64,000 bases of DNA from assembly GCA_027257055.1 (NCBI GenBank), contig JAPVLO010000133.1:8605501-8669500 (forward strand), read 5' to 3'. Shown here piece by piece: positions 33,111-45,937 of the stretch. The first letter of the stretch is position 1. Each line of letters opens with the position of its first letter. Under the pieces are notes generated by a model. It worked only from the letters and a program-made list of their open reading frames with translations. It ran no database searches and had not been told where the DNA came from. The translations under genes were made by a program, and so were the position numbers. Source of the stretch: Cephalopachus bancanus (taxonomy: Eukaryota; Chordata; Mammalia; Primates; Tarsiidae).

Positions 33111-36100
33111 TGTAAGATATTTGTTGTGCTATTAAGCCAGGGTTTTTGCATACCCTTTGTCTAAAAACAAAACAGAATCAAATAAATACCAAAGAGGCAC
33201 TCAATATGCTGTAAAGTTATTCAGCGAGTAATTGACATGAGTATGTAGTTTGAGAAATTTATGGACATTCTTTGGCCTCCATCCTTTACAAGAGCACAAA
33301 TTAATTAAGAAAATATTCTGTGCCCTAATTAATCTGGCAATAGTTATGATTTTTCTGTTTTATTTTGCCTTATCAAACAACAGCTTCATTCTACATAAAA
33401 GATTGGGCTGAGGTTCAAAATGATTAAACTACAGGGATAGAAATCACCCTGAAATGTAGACTTGCATCTTGACTTTGGGATTGCCTGGGTCTAATTACTC
33501 CTAGCTTAAAGTTTTTCTTCCCTTATAATAGTTTATAAAGAGTTCCCACAAGAGTTCCTTGGTAATCTGTCTTTTGTCGTTCATGGTCTTAGATGTCATC
33601 TGTTAAGTGAAACAAAGTGATGTTTTAATGTGCAATTACTAGTAAAAACAAACTGGAAACCCACAAGACTAGGGGGGGATTTCTCAAACGCGTAAATTCC
33701 TCTGAAGCAGGAGCTTATCAGTAAGAGGGTGTGAGCCAGCGTGGCCCCCACACACTTGACTGCATCTCGGAGGGGGTATAGTGCTTTTACCTCAATGTGA
33801 TTTATCAAATGATCACAAAGACATCCTGTCATTTGATTTCTAGGCTGACCATCCCCTACCATGATAAACTGAAATTTCTTCTGTCAGGTTAGTGGGAACA
33901 GGCAGAACCAAGATAAAAGGAAGAAAACTTCCATTTTAGGAAACAGTAAGAAACTCACAGAAGAGAAAGTTTTCTACCTTTTCCTCCTTGGGCCTGATTG
34001 CTAGTGTCCTAGGAACAGATAAACACCTTTTCTCACCTTCTATACCTCCTTACACTCCAAATTAGTCACATTTACTATTTATATTCATGGACAGTGTTAT
34101 ATGGTTTTGTTAAAACTATGTTAGCTGACCAACAAATAGGGCTTTAATTTCAACTTCATTCTATTAAGTTTCTTAAAATTTAGTTCTTGCTTTAATTCCT
34201 TTAAAGTAAATGTTCCTATCTTACCCTCTCCAAGAGGATTGGCTTTGGTATGCTAAAAACAAACAACCAACCATACAAACAAACAAAAAAAACCACTGCA
34301 TATCACTGAAAGGCAGGATGAACTTTGAAAGTACCCAGAGGTACACAAGTATTTTTCCCAGTGTAATCTGGCCACAAAAGAGGAGCAATCTTAAATCAGT
34401 ACTGATCTTCTGCTGGTTCTCAGTTATTATTACCAGTGTGCTAGACACTTAGAGTGGCTTATAATAATTGTTCCACTGGGGCCAAATGAGTCACTAGGTT
34501 TGCATTAGCACTTTCCAAAGAGGTACAAAGTCAGAATTTTGTCTCTTCTCAAATGAAAGGTTAATGGCATAGGAAAGTTTAGGGACTAAGAGAGAGTTAG
34601 GGAAGTGGCACCACATGCCTGATGTTAGGATCAGCAGGCCTCTGGCCCCAAGGAGCTCTAGCCAGCTCCAGCCCAACCTCTTCCTGGGAGCCTTTGTGTC
34701 AAGAGCCTTAAACTAGAGCCCCTGCCCAGATCCCAGCGCATCTCCTAAAATAAATCCAGACCAGAAGTTGGTTCATCCTGGCCGCCTCCTTCTAGAGAGG
34801 CTGGAGGCAGAGTCTTCCCCTGAGTCCACAGTCAGTCCACACCTTAGTTACTCCTTTCAGAGAGATTCACCCAGGGCTGCAACCATCTCCAAAGTCGTGA
34901 AAAGTCCAGAGTCTTGATGTGACCAGGCCTGAGAAACAGTCAGTGCAGGGCAGGCAGGCTCTCCCTGGGGAGTTTAAATGTCCTCTGTCCAGCGTGTATT
35001 TTTTGGCAAGGTTGCAGGTAGCCATCTCACTGTACAAAGGCAAAACCGAACTACTACAGATCCTGCTGGCTGCAGGGGCCCATCAGAGAGCAGCAGAGCA
35101 GCGTGGCCCAGGGCACGTGGGAACCTGGGCAAGTGATGGAAGCTCTCTGGGCCTCAGTGCCTTCATCCATAAAGTGGGGATCATCAAAGTTCTTACCTTA
35201 TAGGTGGTGTTGAGGAATGAGTGAGTTAATATGTGTAAACTGTTTTAAATTGTGCCTAAAACATTGTAAATGCCACATCAGCATTTGCATTGTATTATTG
35301 AGCGTGGCTAACAGACTGCAACATCTAAAAATCCACTTGGATTTTTATATAATTCAAAAGAAATGAAATTGCGTGAGAATTGGTGTCAGCTCTGACAGGC
35401 TTTCCTTGGGTATCTAGCTGTAATATTGTAGCATATCAGTACGTATTTGATTCTCATTCAGGAGCAACTATTCAAACACTTCTCAAAAGGGTCTTAACGG
35501 AAGACTATTTGAGGAGATGTGAATTATGTGTGCTAGCAAAGATTTTTCCTGCAACAAACACATTTATTTTTTCAACAATTAAGTAAAATGTAATTGGTTT
35601 CTAGACTCCAGGACTTTCAGTCTTTCCTGTGCCATGTGCATGAGGAACCCCAGGAGAGATCTGGTATGCAGGTTTACCAAGTGGACTTGAATGAGGAACC
35701 CTTTGTTTCTGGAGTTCTAGTGCGTTCACTAGCTTCGCCAAACTGTGTTCCAAAGGGGATACTAGTGGATGTTACTTGGCAACTGACAGAAAGATAATGA
35801 AATAGAGTGAAATTTAACTCCTGCCTTCCTAATTCCTAACTGGCATAAACAGATTAAACCACACTAAAGAAAATATTTGCACATGTGAAAACCAACGAGT
35901 GATGTCCAGATTTGGAGATTTCAAAGACCAGCAAAATCAATAGGTTGCCACGATTTTATCTTGCCAAGAAAGATCATTAAAACAAGTTATTATTTGTTCT
36001 TGCCACTATCTCATAAAAGAAAAGCATTTTAACAACCACAAAAGTGAAGGAATAATGCAATTTAAGAAAAAGGACAATTATTTAAGTTGAATATATTTAG

Positions 36101-36240
36101 TTATATAAAAATTTACTACATTGTGTTCACACACTCTGGCATAAAAGAGAGTAGATTCTAGAAACTCTTACCACAAAAAAAGAAAAGAAATGCCACTATG
36201 AGATGAAGGATACATAGGTTTGCTCTTCTGCAGAAATGAC
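33111..36240. other. Largely unique sequence, one MIR
   Basis: Few recognisable repeats. 33185-33430 is AT-rich with repeated TAATTA-type motifs and looks like conserved non-coding DNA, though conservation cannot be tested here. The part at 34560-35200 is less AT-rich. No gene or splice structure is convincing. Confidence 0.4.
35125..35285 (+). repeat. MIR SINE, sense
   Basis: 'ctctgggcctcagtgccttc', 'aaagtggggatcatcaaag' and 'gagttaatatgtgtaaac' in order are MIR-like. Confidence 0.7.
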
Positions 36241-36245
36241 AGCGT

Positions 36246-36246
36246 G

Positions 36247-36305
<59 letters not shown>
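36246..36305. repeat. (TA)n-(TG)n microsatellite
   Basis: A short TA run to 36256 is followed by about 24 TG units to 36305. Confidence 0.97.
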
Positions 36306-36307
<2 letters not shown>

Positions 36308-36545
36308 CAAACATGCATACAGTAGTATCTGCAATAAAATATATACAACAGCATATACCAAAACCATTTACCACATTATTTGCAATTTTGTTATTCTGCC
36401 TTGAACCTTGGTCTGTTATTTGGGAATCATTAATGTGCACAGCAGCACATGGAGCTTGTCAAGTTAAACCCACATATTTTAGATTTGATTTATCTTGAAA
36501 AAGATTGCTTTTCCTTGTTTAGTGGTTCTCCAGTCAGTTTTTATA

Positions 36546-36868
36546 TTTTTTATTTTTTTTGTCAGGGTCTCACTCTGTCACCCAGGCTGGAGTGCAGTGG
36601 CATGACCACGATGATCATGGCTCATGATAGCCTTGACTTATACTCAGACGATCCTTTCACCTCAGCCTCCCAAGGAGCAGGGACTACAGGCACACACCAC
36701 CATGCCTAATTTGTTGTTGATGTTGTTGTTGTTATTATTATTATTATCTGTAGTGACTAGGACTTGCTATATTGCCCAGGTTGGTCTCAAACTTCTGGGC
36801 TCAAGCAATTCTCCTGCCTTGGACTCCCAAAGATCTGGGATTACAGGTGTGAGCCACCACCCCTGGCC
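36546..36868 (-). mobile_element. Older Alu, antisense, with expanded linker
   Basis: Reverse Alu from 'gtcagggtctcactctgtca' to 'gtgagccaccacccctggcc'. The middle A-rich linker has become a TTG/TTA microsatellite (36712-36748), lengthening the copy. AluJ-like and unlike the young Alus in this window. Confidence 0.9.
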
Positions 36869-37779
36869 CTAGTTACTGTTTTGAAGTCCTGGGTGTCTGA
36901 GTTGTTATCATGGTAGAGAGATGGTGCCTTGATCTTGCTGGGATGTTGGAACACTGTGGCAGCAGCAAGAGGAACAGGCAGGGAGATGTGGGACCACTGC
37001 AGGCCTGCAACAGACCTCTAGACACGTCACCCTGCTGCTCTCAGCATTTCCTCTAACCCGACAATTCTATCTGCTGGAAATCCCTTTTGGGATCAGGGAG
37101 TGCCCTCGCTTTCCTGAGTCCTCTGCAGCACACATCTGTGTTCCCTGGAGAAAGTGACACCCTTTCTGCAGTCTCTCAACTAGAGAGACCCGCTCTGTCT
37201 GGGCCAGAAGAAGGCCAACGTGCTCTTCATTCTCTGGTGTGATTCCAGAGCCTTCCTGCTCCCCTGTGCAGGACACACTTGGAGTGCTGTCCTTCCTTTG
37301 GGCAGCCCACACTGGCCTCCAGCTCTCCGGTTCCTCAGCCTCCCTACTGGAACCTGTGCCTTGCCATCCTTCTGAGTGACCTTCTGTGACTGGCCTCAGA
37401 GCCCACTCTCACTCGCCTTATAGTCTTCCCCTAAACACTCTCATCCAGCCCCACCCATGGCGTCAGTTGCCATCCATTTGCCGACAAGTCCCAGTTTTTT
37501 GCCACACTGTCTCAGGAGTTGAGCCTGCTGCTTGGCCTCTGCGGGCATAGCCCACTGTTCCTCAGATACGGCATGCTCACAGTGGGACACATCTTCTTCC
37601 TCCTCTCTCAGAAAATGGACTGCCATCTGTCTGTCCAGTGCTAAATCATGAGGGTCGCATTCACTCTTTTTATTTTACCTTACCCAAGCCCCAGAGACAA
37701 AACACTGTTTTTCCTTGAGATCATCAAGTTGACTTTCTGAACACCTCTAGAGAAAAACATACTGCATTCTCTTCTCCTG
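36869..37779. other. Unassigned sequence
   Basis: Less AT-rich, with no recognised element and no supported gene. 73-81 codon frames lack motifs. Confidence 0.35.
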
Positions 37780-38400
37780 GACCAGTCCATGCTTGTGTGC
37801 GAGTCACCATCACCCCTTGCCTGCAGGCTCACCCAACCTTCACATTGGGATCTTTCTGAAACTTCAATCTCATTACAACATCCCCAGGACTAACACCCTC
37901 CCATGGCTTCTCCTCCCAACTCCTTCTCATGACACAGGGTCCCTCGGGCTCTGATGCCTGCTGGGTGCTCTGACCTCCATGCCCAATGCCGCTCAGGGTC
38001 ACAAGGAAGCCACACTCTTAGGTGGTGTTACTGTCTTGTCTGAAACACCACTGCCCACCACACACACATACCATCCACCCACATCTGCTTATGCCTGGCT
38101 CATTCCTTCTCCTGTTTCAGTCCTCAGCTTGGAGATCTCTTTCTCCAAAAAGTCTTCCCTGATACTGCAACTTAAGGTCACCTTCTCTGTACTCCACTAG
38201 CATGCTGTCCTTTCCTTATTGTAAAGTTTCCCACACAAATCTAGAATTATTTGTTTAACTTTTTACTTCTCCCACCAAATGTAACCTCTAGAAGACGTGG
38301 ACAGTATTGTTTTTATTAACTGCTATTTCCCTTGAGCTTAGCACTTGGCCAGCTTATAACAGGCACCCAATAATATTGTGAATTAATGAATTAATGTATT
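37780..38400 (+). repeat. L2 LINE 3' end, sense
   Basis: 'aaagtcttccctgatactgc', 'tagcatgctgtcctttcctt' and the 3' end 'acaggcacccaataatattg' plus 'gaattaatgaatt' follow the L2 3' terminus. Ancient copy. Confidence 0.65.
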
Positions 38401-38495
38401 TGATGACTATCTTGGATTTCAAGTATTCTTGATTAGTGGATGTATCACTTAGGTCCCTAGAGGAAAGAAATAGTATACTCAAAATAGGATCATTC

Positions 38496-38793
38496 GGCCG
38501 GGCTTGGTGGCTCAGCCTGTAATCCTGTGCCTTGGGAGGCCGAGGTGAGTGAATTGCCTGAGCCCGCAGGTTCGAGACCTGCCTGGGCAACTTGGCGAGA
38601 CCTCATCTCTACAATAAATCCAAAAATTAGCCGGGTGTGGTAGCGCACGCCTGTAGTTCCAGCTACTTGGAAGGCTGAGGCAGAAAGATCGCTGGAGCCC
38701 AGCAGGTTGAGGCTGCAGTGGCCGGGATTGTGCCACTGCACTCCCATCTGGGAGACAGAGTGAGACTCCAACTCAAAAAAAGAAAAAGAAAAA
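38496..38793 (+). mobile_element. Young Alu with 15-bp TSD
   Basis: Starts 'ggccgggcttggtggctcag', linker 'ctacaataaatccaaaaatt', ends with A-rich AAAGAAAAAG tail. Perfect target-site duplications 'aaaataggatcattc' lie at 38481-38495 and 38794-38808. The hairpin site of the right monomer differs ('gtggccgggattgtgccac'), so this copy represents a variant of the young family. Confidence 0.96.
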
Positions 38794-38809
38794 AAAATAG
38801 GATCATTCA

Positions 38810-40039
38810 GGGACAGCTGACTTAGAAAACAATGCTTACAAATACAGGGTATGAGACAACTACTAGCAACGGGACAGTCACTTAAATGGTCATCACCCTT
38901 GACTGGAAACTGTTACAGGAACAAGAAGGAAAGTCAGGTAGAGTTGGCCACTTGAGAGGCACATGGGACCGGGGTTCAAAGACAAGGCCAGCTCAAGTCT
39001 ATTGTATCAAGAGAGGTATTGAGAGGAGCTGACTCACATGATGGTGGGGAGGCAAGTCCCAAATCCACATGGCAGGTCATCCCAAGGAAGAGTGGGCAGA
39101 AACCCACAGGCCAGGCTGAAGCAGCTGTTCACAGGCTGAATTTATTCTTCTGGAAAACCTCAGCTCTACTCTTAAGAACTTTTAACTGATTGAGTCAGAT
39201 CCACCCAGATTAACTAAGACAGATTCCCTTACCATCAGTCCACTGATAATATTCTTTTAATCACATTTACAAAATATTCTCACAGCAACACCTAGATTCA
39301 CATTTGATTGAATAACTGGGGACTGTAGCCATGTTGACAGAAGGGAGCCGGAGAGCACACGTTCTGACCTCACTCTTCCTTGCCTTGGCTCCTTTCACCC
39401 CCTTCCAAGCCCCTGCATTGGCTGAGCTCTGAATAGTCAGAAGGCAGGGAACCCACTGCTGGAGTCCTTGCAGGTTGCTGGATCCCACAGATTGCTGGGG
39501 GTGTCGGTGAGTGGGAGCTAGAACCAAGCTCCAGAGGGCGGAGGTGAGGATTCTCAGAAGGGTGAATGAGGATTCATACTGTGCAGTTTTGAAGAAAGAA
39601 TATCCTTGGAGAGGAGGAGCTCCAGAACCAGGAAGGAAGGTTAGAACCAGGGGCATGTCCACCAGGGTTCTCCTCATAGTCCTTATTCTCTGTATGCTTC
39701 TCCTTTAGGCTAGGGGAACAGGTCCAAGCAGTACAGTGTTTCAAAGGTTGCCTCTTAGATCTGAAGTCTTATAATTCACACCAAGACTTCCTACTAATCT
39801 GGACTTGCTTCCATGGACTCTCATGGTGTGGTGTGAGGAATAAGGAGCCAGGGCAGTATGTGGCCAAACTCACAGGGGAACTGCAGCCTCGTGGACCAGG
39901 CCAACATCAGTCAGTGAGAGAGAGAGGGCTATCAGGTAGATAACCCAGATGCTGTCAGGTAAATCCACCTGCCAGTCTTCCCCAAGGGCAAAATAATACA
40001 GCAACACTGGGAAGGGGCAGACAGGGGTAACATCTACTT
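38810..40039. other. Unassigned sequence, possibly old LTR-derived
   Basis: The part at 39120-39330 ('cacatttacaaaatattctc', 'tttgattgaataactgggga') resembles old LTR-type repeats, but I cannot name it. The open frame at 39267-39677 (minus) is not supported as a gene. Confidence 0.35.
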
Positions 40040-40225
40040 GAATAGTTAAGAGCTCAGACTCTGGAGTTAGACTGCTGAGGTACAAATCCCTGCTTCCACA
40101 CTTAACCTACAACAATAGAATTGGGGTGAGTGTGGGATTAAATGAAGAGGAAAGAGTTCACAACAGCATCTGGCATACAGTGGGTATCCAGTCAATGCTA
40201 GCTAGCATGATTATCATCAAAATCA
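40040..40225 (+). repeat. MIR SINE, sense
   Basis: 'agctcagactctggagttag', 'aatccctgcttccacactta' and 'acagcatctggcatacagtg' in order match MIR. Confidence 0.8.
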
Positions 40226-40249
40226 TGTTTATGCCTTCAATTTCCTAAA

Positions 40250-40455
40250 CATAGTAAACAGCAAACAGAGACACATCTAGTCTGTCACTTGCTTTGTAAA
40301 CAAAGATTTTCTGGAACACAGCCACCCCGACCATTGCCATGTTGTCTCTGGCCACTTTCCTTCTGCAAAGTTGAATAGTTGCCACAAAGAATCTGACCCA
40401 CCCATATTAAAATATTTACTCCTATTATAGAGAAAGTATACTGACCCCTGATTTA
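40250..40455. mobile_element. hAT-type non-autonomous DNA transposon fragment
   Basis: 'ttgtaaacaaagattttctg', 'acacagccaccccgaccatt', 'ttgaatagttgccacaaaga' and the end 'gtatactgacccctg' fit a hAT-Charlie-type MITE known in mammals. The left end is degraded, so target-site duplications are not visible. Confidence 0.7.
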
Positions 40456-41929
40456 GGAAATGAAAGTGATGACTTGAAAGAGAGTAAATGAAACTTCTTT
40501 ATGTTCACAAGAATTCATTTCTAATTACAATGTGTAAAAGTTGATTTTTCTCAGAAAAATCCTGTCACTTGTTATGCAGTATTCAGAAACAAATATAAAG
40601 AAAGTCCAACTTCATTCACATACCTTCAATCCCACTTTATTTATTACTTATTACCTTGACTAAGAAGAAAAGCCTGAGATAGATTTCAAGACTGAATTTT
40701 AAAGATGAAGAATTTAAAAATTCCCCTTCATTTGGTTGACTATGCTAACTTTGATCACAGTCTGTCTATGGCAAGTTAGTTCAATGGGTTGGAGAAGGGT
40801 GCGACCGCTAGCTGATTTGGTTCTGCATAATGACCTTGAATACAGACCAATAGTTAATTCTACTCAAATCTTTCAACAAGGCTGGTAGGTGTTCACAGTG
40901 ATGTCCTGAGAGAGATGATTATGGGTACTTCAAGACGCATCGTCACTCCAGTTGCAACAGTCCAAGACACACATCCTCATTTGGTGGCTCAGAAACATCC
41001 CATTTATCTGTGATGGATGACTTGTTTTCATGGAACACACTGTTCCATGTATTCAGGAAAACACACAGGTTGACCAAATAGGGGTTCAATCGCCAGATGG
41101 GGTCAGTTGGAGAGAGAAGAATCATTAAGCAATGAAAAACCCTCCCTTCCAGCAATCTGCCTCTCCTTCCCTACAGTGTTTCTCCTAACTTCACCTGCTA
41201 TACTAGTAACCACTGCATATTCCTAACCTTAACTTGGCAAATCTGCTCTGCTTTCTAAATCCTGACTTAAACACAGCAATCTGCTTCTGATCTCCATCTT
41301 TCCTAGATTCTGTCCTCCATGTCTTTATTCAGACCTGGTACCTTGATCCTGAATCTCTGTTACTGAGAAGATAGGGCAGGTATCTTTCACACACACATAG
41401 AGCAGTCCTCCAAGGATGACAGCCTGTAGCATAAACAACATCCAGTATGAAAAAGACCACATGCAAAGTATTTCCTAACTCCATACTGTAGTCAGTATCA
41501 CATTCATGATTAATTAATCTGCAATGAAGTCTTCTCATGAATTACATTTACAAAAAGTAGACATCTGGGAAGATGCTTTATTTCTAAAACAAAATACCCT
41601 TTTAGCCAAGCACACTTAGTTTAAAGAACTGGCATACAATTAATGTATCTGGAACACACAACTGATTAAAAATAACAGCGCTGTTAAGTCCTAAGTTTGT
41701 TCTTTTGCCAGTTTTGAAGTTCCATGAGAGCAAAGGATTTAGTGATCACTGTCACTAGATAAATCAGCACTAATGTATGTGTATCTCATCGAACATGTCC
41801 AAATCTGCATATGTAATCCCATGTAGACACTACTGTAGGCACACATCCTCAGTGCAGCAGATCATTGACGACACAACATCATGCAGGATTTTCTAAGATA
41901 GTTCAAAGAAACAGCCAACCTCAAATTTA
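40456..41929. other. Unassigned AT-rich sequence
   Basis: No recognised repeats or gene. Confidence 0.4.
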
Positions 41930-42625
41930 AAAGACAAAGCACATGTATTAGACAACAGATATTCCTTCAAATCAACTAACAACAACCTAATAGATAAATG
42001 GGCAAAGAAGACAAACAGGCAACTTACAGAAGTAATACAAAGGAAGCACATGAAAGATGTTCAGCCTTACTAGCAAGCTAGGAAATGTGAGCTAGAGTAA
42101 CAATGTTATATGGTTTTAAAAGTATAATTTGCAACATTTTAAAATATTAATCGGAGCCAATATCAGTAAGAATGTGAGCTAACAGTCTCTTTTCTATATT
42201 GTTGGCAAGAGTGGAAACTGGGAAAGTCTTTGGAAGACAACGTGGCAGTGTTCACTGAAATTGTAGATGTATGCGCCCTTTGATCTAAGACATCCATGTC
42301 TAGGTATCTGTCCCTGAGAGGCACCCCCACATATGCCCAGAGACAAGTGCAAAGCTTCTTATGATAGTGTTGCTTCCAACAACTATTTATTAAATCAGGA
42401 ATGGTTAAATCCGTTACAACAGACTTCATGTGACATTTTTAAAAGATTGAAGTAGATCTGTATATGCAACTTGGAAAGAGCTCCAAAATATATATTTAAT
42501 GTAAACCTGATAATTTCAGAATAATATGCATATTAGGAATATCCTATTTATAAAAGAAAATTATTTAAGTGGGAAAATACATGTACCTCCACTAGAGAAG
42601 ACCAGGAGAGATACGCAATCATTCT
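41930..42625 (+). mobile_element. Old L1 3' fragment, sense
   Basis: 'tagataaatgggcaaagaag', 'gcacatgaaagatgttcagc' and 'gttggcaagagtggaaactg' follow the L1 ORF2 3' end. Frames are broken. Confidence 0.75.
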
Positions 42626-43229
42626 CAACAGAGGCTGCACCTGTTAGCATCACGAGTCAGGCAACATAATGCACGCTCTCGTCATGCTGCACTCCTGGAG
42701 AAAACCACCATTCCGATCTTCCTATCCTTTCAGTTCTTTCTCCACAGATATTACCCTAATGCCATCAAGCTTCATGATGCTATGGCTCTCGTCATCTTGT
42801 GGTACCATGTGAGAAAAGATAAAGGCACAGGAACGAGCTACCCTTGCTGCCTTTGCAACCTGCACTGCTGTGGTCACTCATCTTCACAAAGCCCCGCTCA
42901 AGCCTCCGCAGCCCCGACCCAACCGTGGCCCAAACACGAGTCACAGCCTCATGCTGCCATCAGGTCACTGTCTCCGCCTCAGCGGCTCCCCTTCAACACA
43001 GATGGGCCACGACTCATCCTTTCTCTGAAAGCAGAAACGCTGTTCTTCCTGGGTTGGGCTCACTTAGTGGGTTCCTGCAGCAGAGTGACTCAAGTCCAAG
43101 ATTTTACAGTTTTTGTAGCTTTATTTAACCACATCTTTTCTACCACCAGGGTGCATCCCCACAGAGAGGCTTCTTCCAAACAACCAAAGCCATAAAGACT
43201 CAGAATTCCTTATGGCGGACTCTATTCTG
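42626..43229. other. Unassigned segment between two L1-like pieces
   Basis: Not L1-like. It separates the L1 pieces at 41930-42625 and 43230-43690, so it may be an insertion. An overlapping 137-codon frame (42782-43195) and a 94-codon frame exist, with no family resemblance. Confidence 0.35.
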
Positions 43230-43690
43230 CAGACATTCATGCACAGGTGAGAAATGACTTTTGTGCAATGTTATTCATTGCAGCATTGTTTGTAATAGCC
43301 AAAGATTGGAAACAACCCAAATGTCTATCAATAGGATCTAGTTAAATATATCTATACCATAGAACATCGGGCACTGTAAAAGAAAAAAAAAGTGAGGGAG
43401 AGGAGCTTTCTTTTTACTAATGGAGAAAGAAGAACAAGATACATTTTTCAAAAACAAACAAACAGCAAGGTGCAGAACAGTATGTGCAATATGCCACCTT
43501 TGCAAACAAATGAAAAATAAGAGTCCGTATTTGCTTGTGCTGGTATATGTTTGAAGAAACTGTGAAAATTTTCATAAGATATTAAGTGCAGCAGTTCCCA
43601 GGGGAAGGGCTTAGGTGGAGACCGACCAGAGGACAAGAGCTGTTTTACCTCGTCATGCTCTGGCTTCTAGTTTGTGTTCATGGTCCACCT
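43230..43690 (+). mobile_element. Old L1 3' region, sense, continuation
   Basis: 'attcattgcagcattgtttg', 'aaagattggaaacaacccaa' and 'atgtctatcaataggatcta' are the classic L1 3' region order. Very likely the continuation of the piece ending near 42625. Confidence 0.8.
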
Positions 43691-45004
43691 AGTCAGCCCC
43701 GCCGATCTCAAGTTTTTTATCTCGGGGTCAAGTCCTTTCCATGGATCCAAGCAGGTGAGCGCCTTGCAGGGTTAGGACCCGACCTGACCCTTGCTGTGGC
43801 ATCTGCCCAGCAGGTTTCTCTGAGGCCGTGTGAATATAGTCCGTGCACACAGGCATAGGACAGACAGTGCAAGGGCCTCTTGCATCTGATCTCCTCTTGT
43901 CTGGGGCACACTGTCTTACACATCCACAAAGACACACACAGGCATGGTAACACATATCATGTTGTCATAAACGAACACTCTTTGGATTACAACTCAAATT
44001 GCACAAGGACCTGATATTTCCCATGGACACCACAGGCAGGAAAACACATCTCTGGAACACCTAGAAGTGGAGGTTACTGAGCCATCGGGACCGTCCCTGC
44101 TTAATTCTCCTGTTGTGCAGGCAGCTTCCTGCACTTCTCCCAGCCACACAATGGTAGAGCGGCTGCCCGCAGCTCCCAGTGCTGTGTGTTCTGGTCCAGC
44201 CATAGATGGCTGCTGTCTCTCTCCTTCTCACAGGTGTGGTAATTTCTGTTCTTGCTTCTGTTGCTTTCTGAGCTCTCCGGGTAGTGCCCTCACCCAGAAC
44301 CTCAGCTGCATCCTGCTAGACAGTTGCATGGCAGACCCAACTCAACTCCAGGGAGAGGGGAGTAAAGGAGGGGTCCCAGAAAGGACATACTCAGCTGTCA
44401 CATCAGAAGGTTATGTCCATTATCATACTCCACAACTACTCAACCTTGGTTATTCCTAATTTTGCTGCTGTGAAACCCTTGTAAAGGCATTCCTGCACAT
44501 TTATCAGATTATTTCCATGGGTTAAACTTGTTTGGGGATTTTGACTCAAAAGTAAAAAAAAAAAAAAAGATTTTCCCAAAAGATTATATAAGTTACACCC
44601 CACAGCAGGATGTCAGCACATTCACAGCTTTGCTCTTGCTCCATACTTAATGCGGTCGTTTTCCTTTTTATTTTTCTGATTTGACCGCACGTTTAGTCTT
44701 AACTTTTTATCTTTTTGTGTTTTGGAGCTTCTACCTTGCTGGCTCCCTGATGACTTCCAGGTCCAAAATAATAATGTTATTTTTAATACAATATTTAATT
44801 TCTGTGACTCTGAAGTTATAAAACTCTTCTCCAACGAGGCCACTTTTGGGCTTTCTGGAGCTCCCTTAATCTTCTGTATGCTCAGTCCTACTACGTGACT
44901 CAGCTCAAGGGTTATGCTTCAATAATCTCTGAGTTCTTTGTAACACTTTATTCAGAGACTTGCATGCAATAAATAGTTGTTGAGTATCATTTAATTAGAT
45001 TGTA
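43691..45004. other. Mostly unassigned sequence, possible antisense L1 end near 44410-44545
   Basis: 'tgctgtgaaacccttgtaaa' with 'cattcctgcacatttatcag' near 44466 recalls an antisense L1 3' region. The remainder is unassigned, with no gene. Confidence 0.35.
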
Positions 45005-45470
45005 TCCTAGCCTGTTTTGTTCTACTATAACAAAATATCTGAGACCATGTATTTTTATAATGTTTGTTATAAAATTATAATTTATAAAGGACAGAAATGT
45101 ATTTCTCATGGTCTTGAGGCTGGAAATTCCAAGATCAGAGTGCTGGCAGATCATTCCAAGATCAGAGTGCTGGCAGATCATTCCAAGATCATTTGTGCTG
45201 TCTGGGGAGGGCCGGATCTTCACTTCCAAGATGGCGTTTTGAGCGCAGCAGCCTTGGAGGGGAATGCTGTTCCTCACACTGTTTAAGGACACAGGAGCAA
45301 AAAGGCAGAGGGGTCAAACCCACTCTTTTATAATGGTGATAATCCTTCCCTTGAGGGAGAGCTCCATGGCCTAATCACCTCTTAGGTCACACCCCTTAAT
45401 ACTGTTACCGTGGCAATTGAATGTCTACATAAGTTTTGGAGAGAACAGAGATTCAAGCCATGGCAGACTG
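45005..45470 (-). mobile_element. MaLR/MLT1-type LTR, antisense, with internal 27-bp tandem repeat
   Basis: 'tttgttctactataacaaaa', 'ctcatggtcttgaggctgga', 'gctccatggcctaatcacct' and 'agagattcaagccatggca' give the reverse order of an MLT1-type LTR. Solo; no viral genes adjoin. It contains the tandem repeat at 45127-45191. Confidence 0.75.
45127..45191. repeat. 27-bp tandem repeat, 2.4 copies
   Basis: The unit 'ttccaagatcagagtgctgg'+'cagatca' is present at 45127-45153 and 45154-45180 without differences, then a partial copy to 45191. The perfect identity suggests a recent duplication inside an ancient LTR. Confidence 0.95.
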
Positions 45471-45937
45471 TACAGGATGGAGCACTTCTGAATCCTTGGA
45501 CAACTTGGTCCATGAATTTTAAACCATAGAGATAAGAGCAGTATTTAATGACATAAGAGTGAGTTTTTCTGCCCCTGCAAGAAGTCTCAGTGGCTACACC
45601 AAGAGCAGGTGAGAAGAGAACTAAGAAGAAGGCATGTCCCAGCCCTCCCCAAGTTCAAGCCAGGACAGCGAAATCACAGTGGCTAAGTGAGCTTCAAGCA
45701 CCCCTAGTGGGTGTGATAGGGCAGCTGACAGTCCCTGCACCCCAAAGAAAGGAGTGGATGTGACTGAAAGGGGCCAACAGAGCCCAGAGCCCTTATGGCT
45801 GGAATAAGGAGGAGTAGAGCTTAGAGTCTTCACAAATGGGACGATTGTGGAATCGAGGTCTTCTGAACAGAGGCCAGAGGGATAGAGGCAGACAACCAAA
45901 AGTCATATGGGAGTCCTCTCTCAAGAGGACAGCAGGG
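45471..45937. other. Unassigned sequence
   Basis: No recognised element or gene. Confidence 0.35.

Noticed and set aside
45127..45191. CRISPR-like array
   Set aside because: Head-to-tail tandem copies without spacers, in mammalian DNA. There is no CRISPR array in the window.
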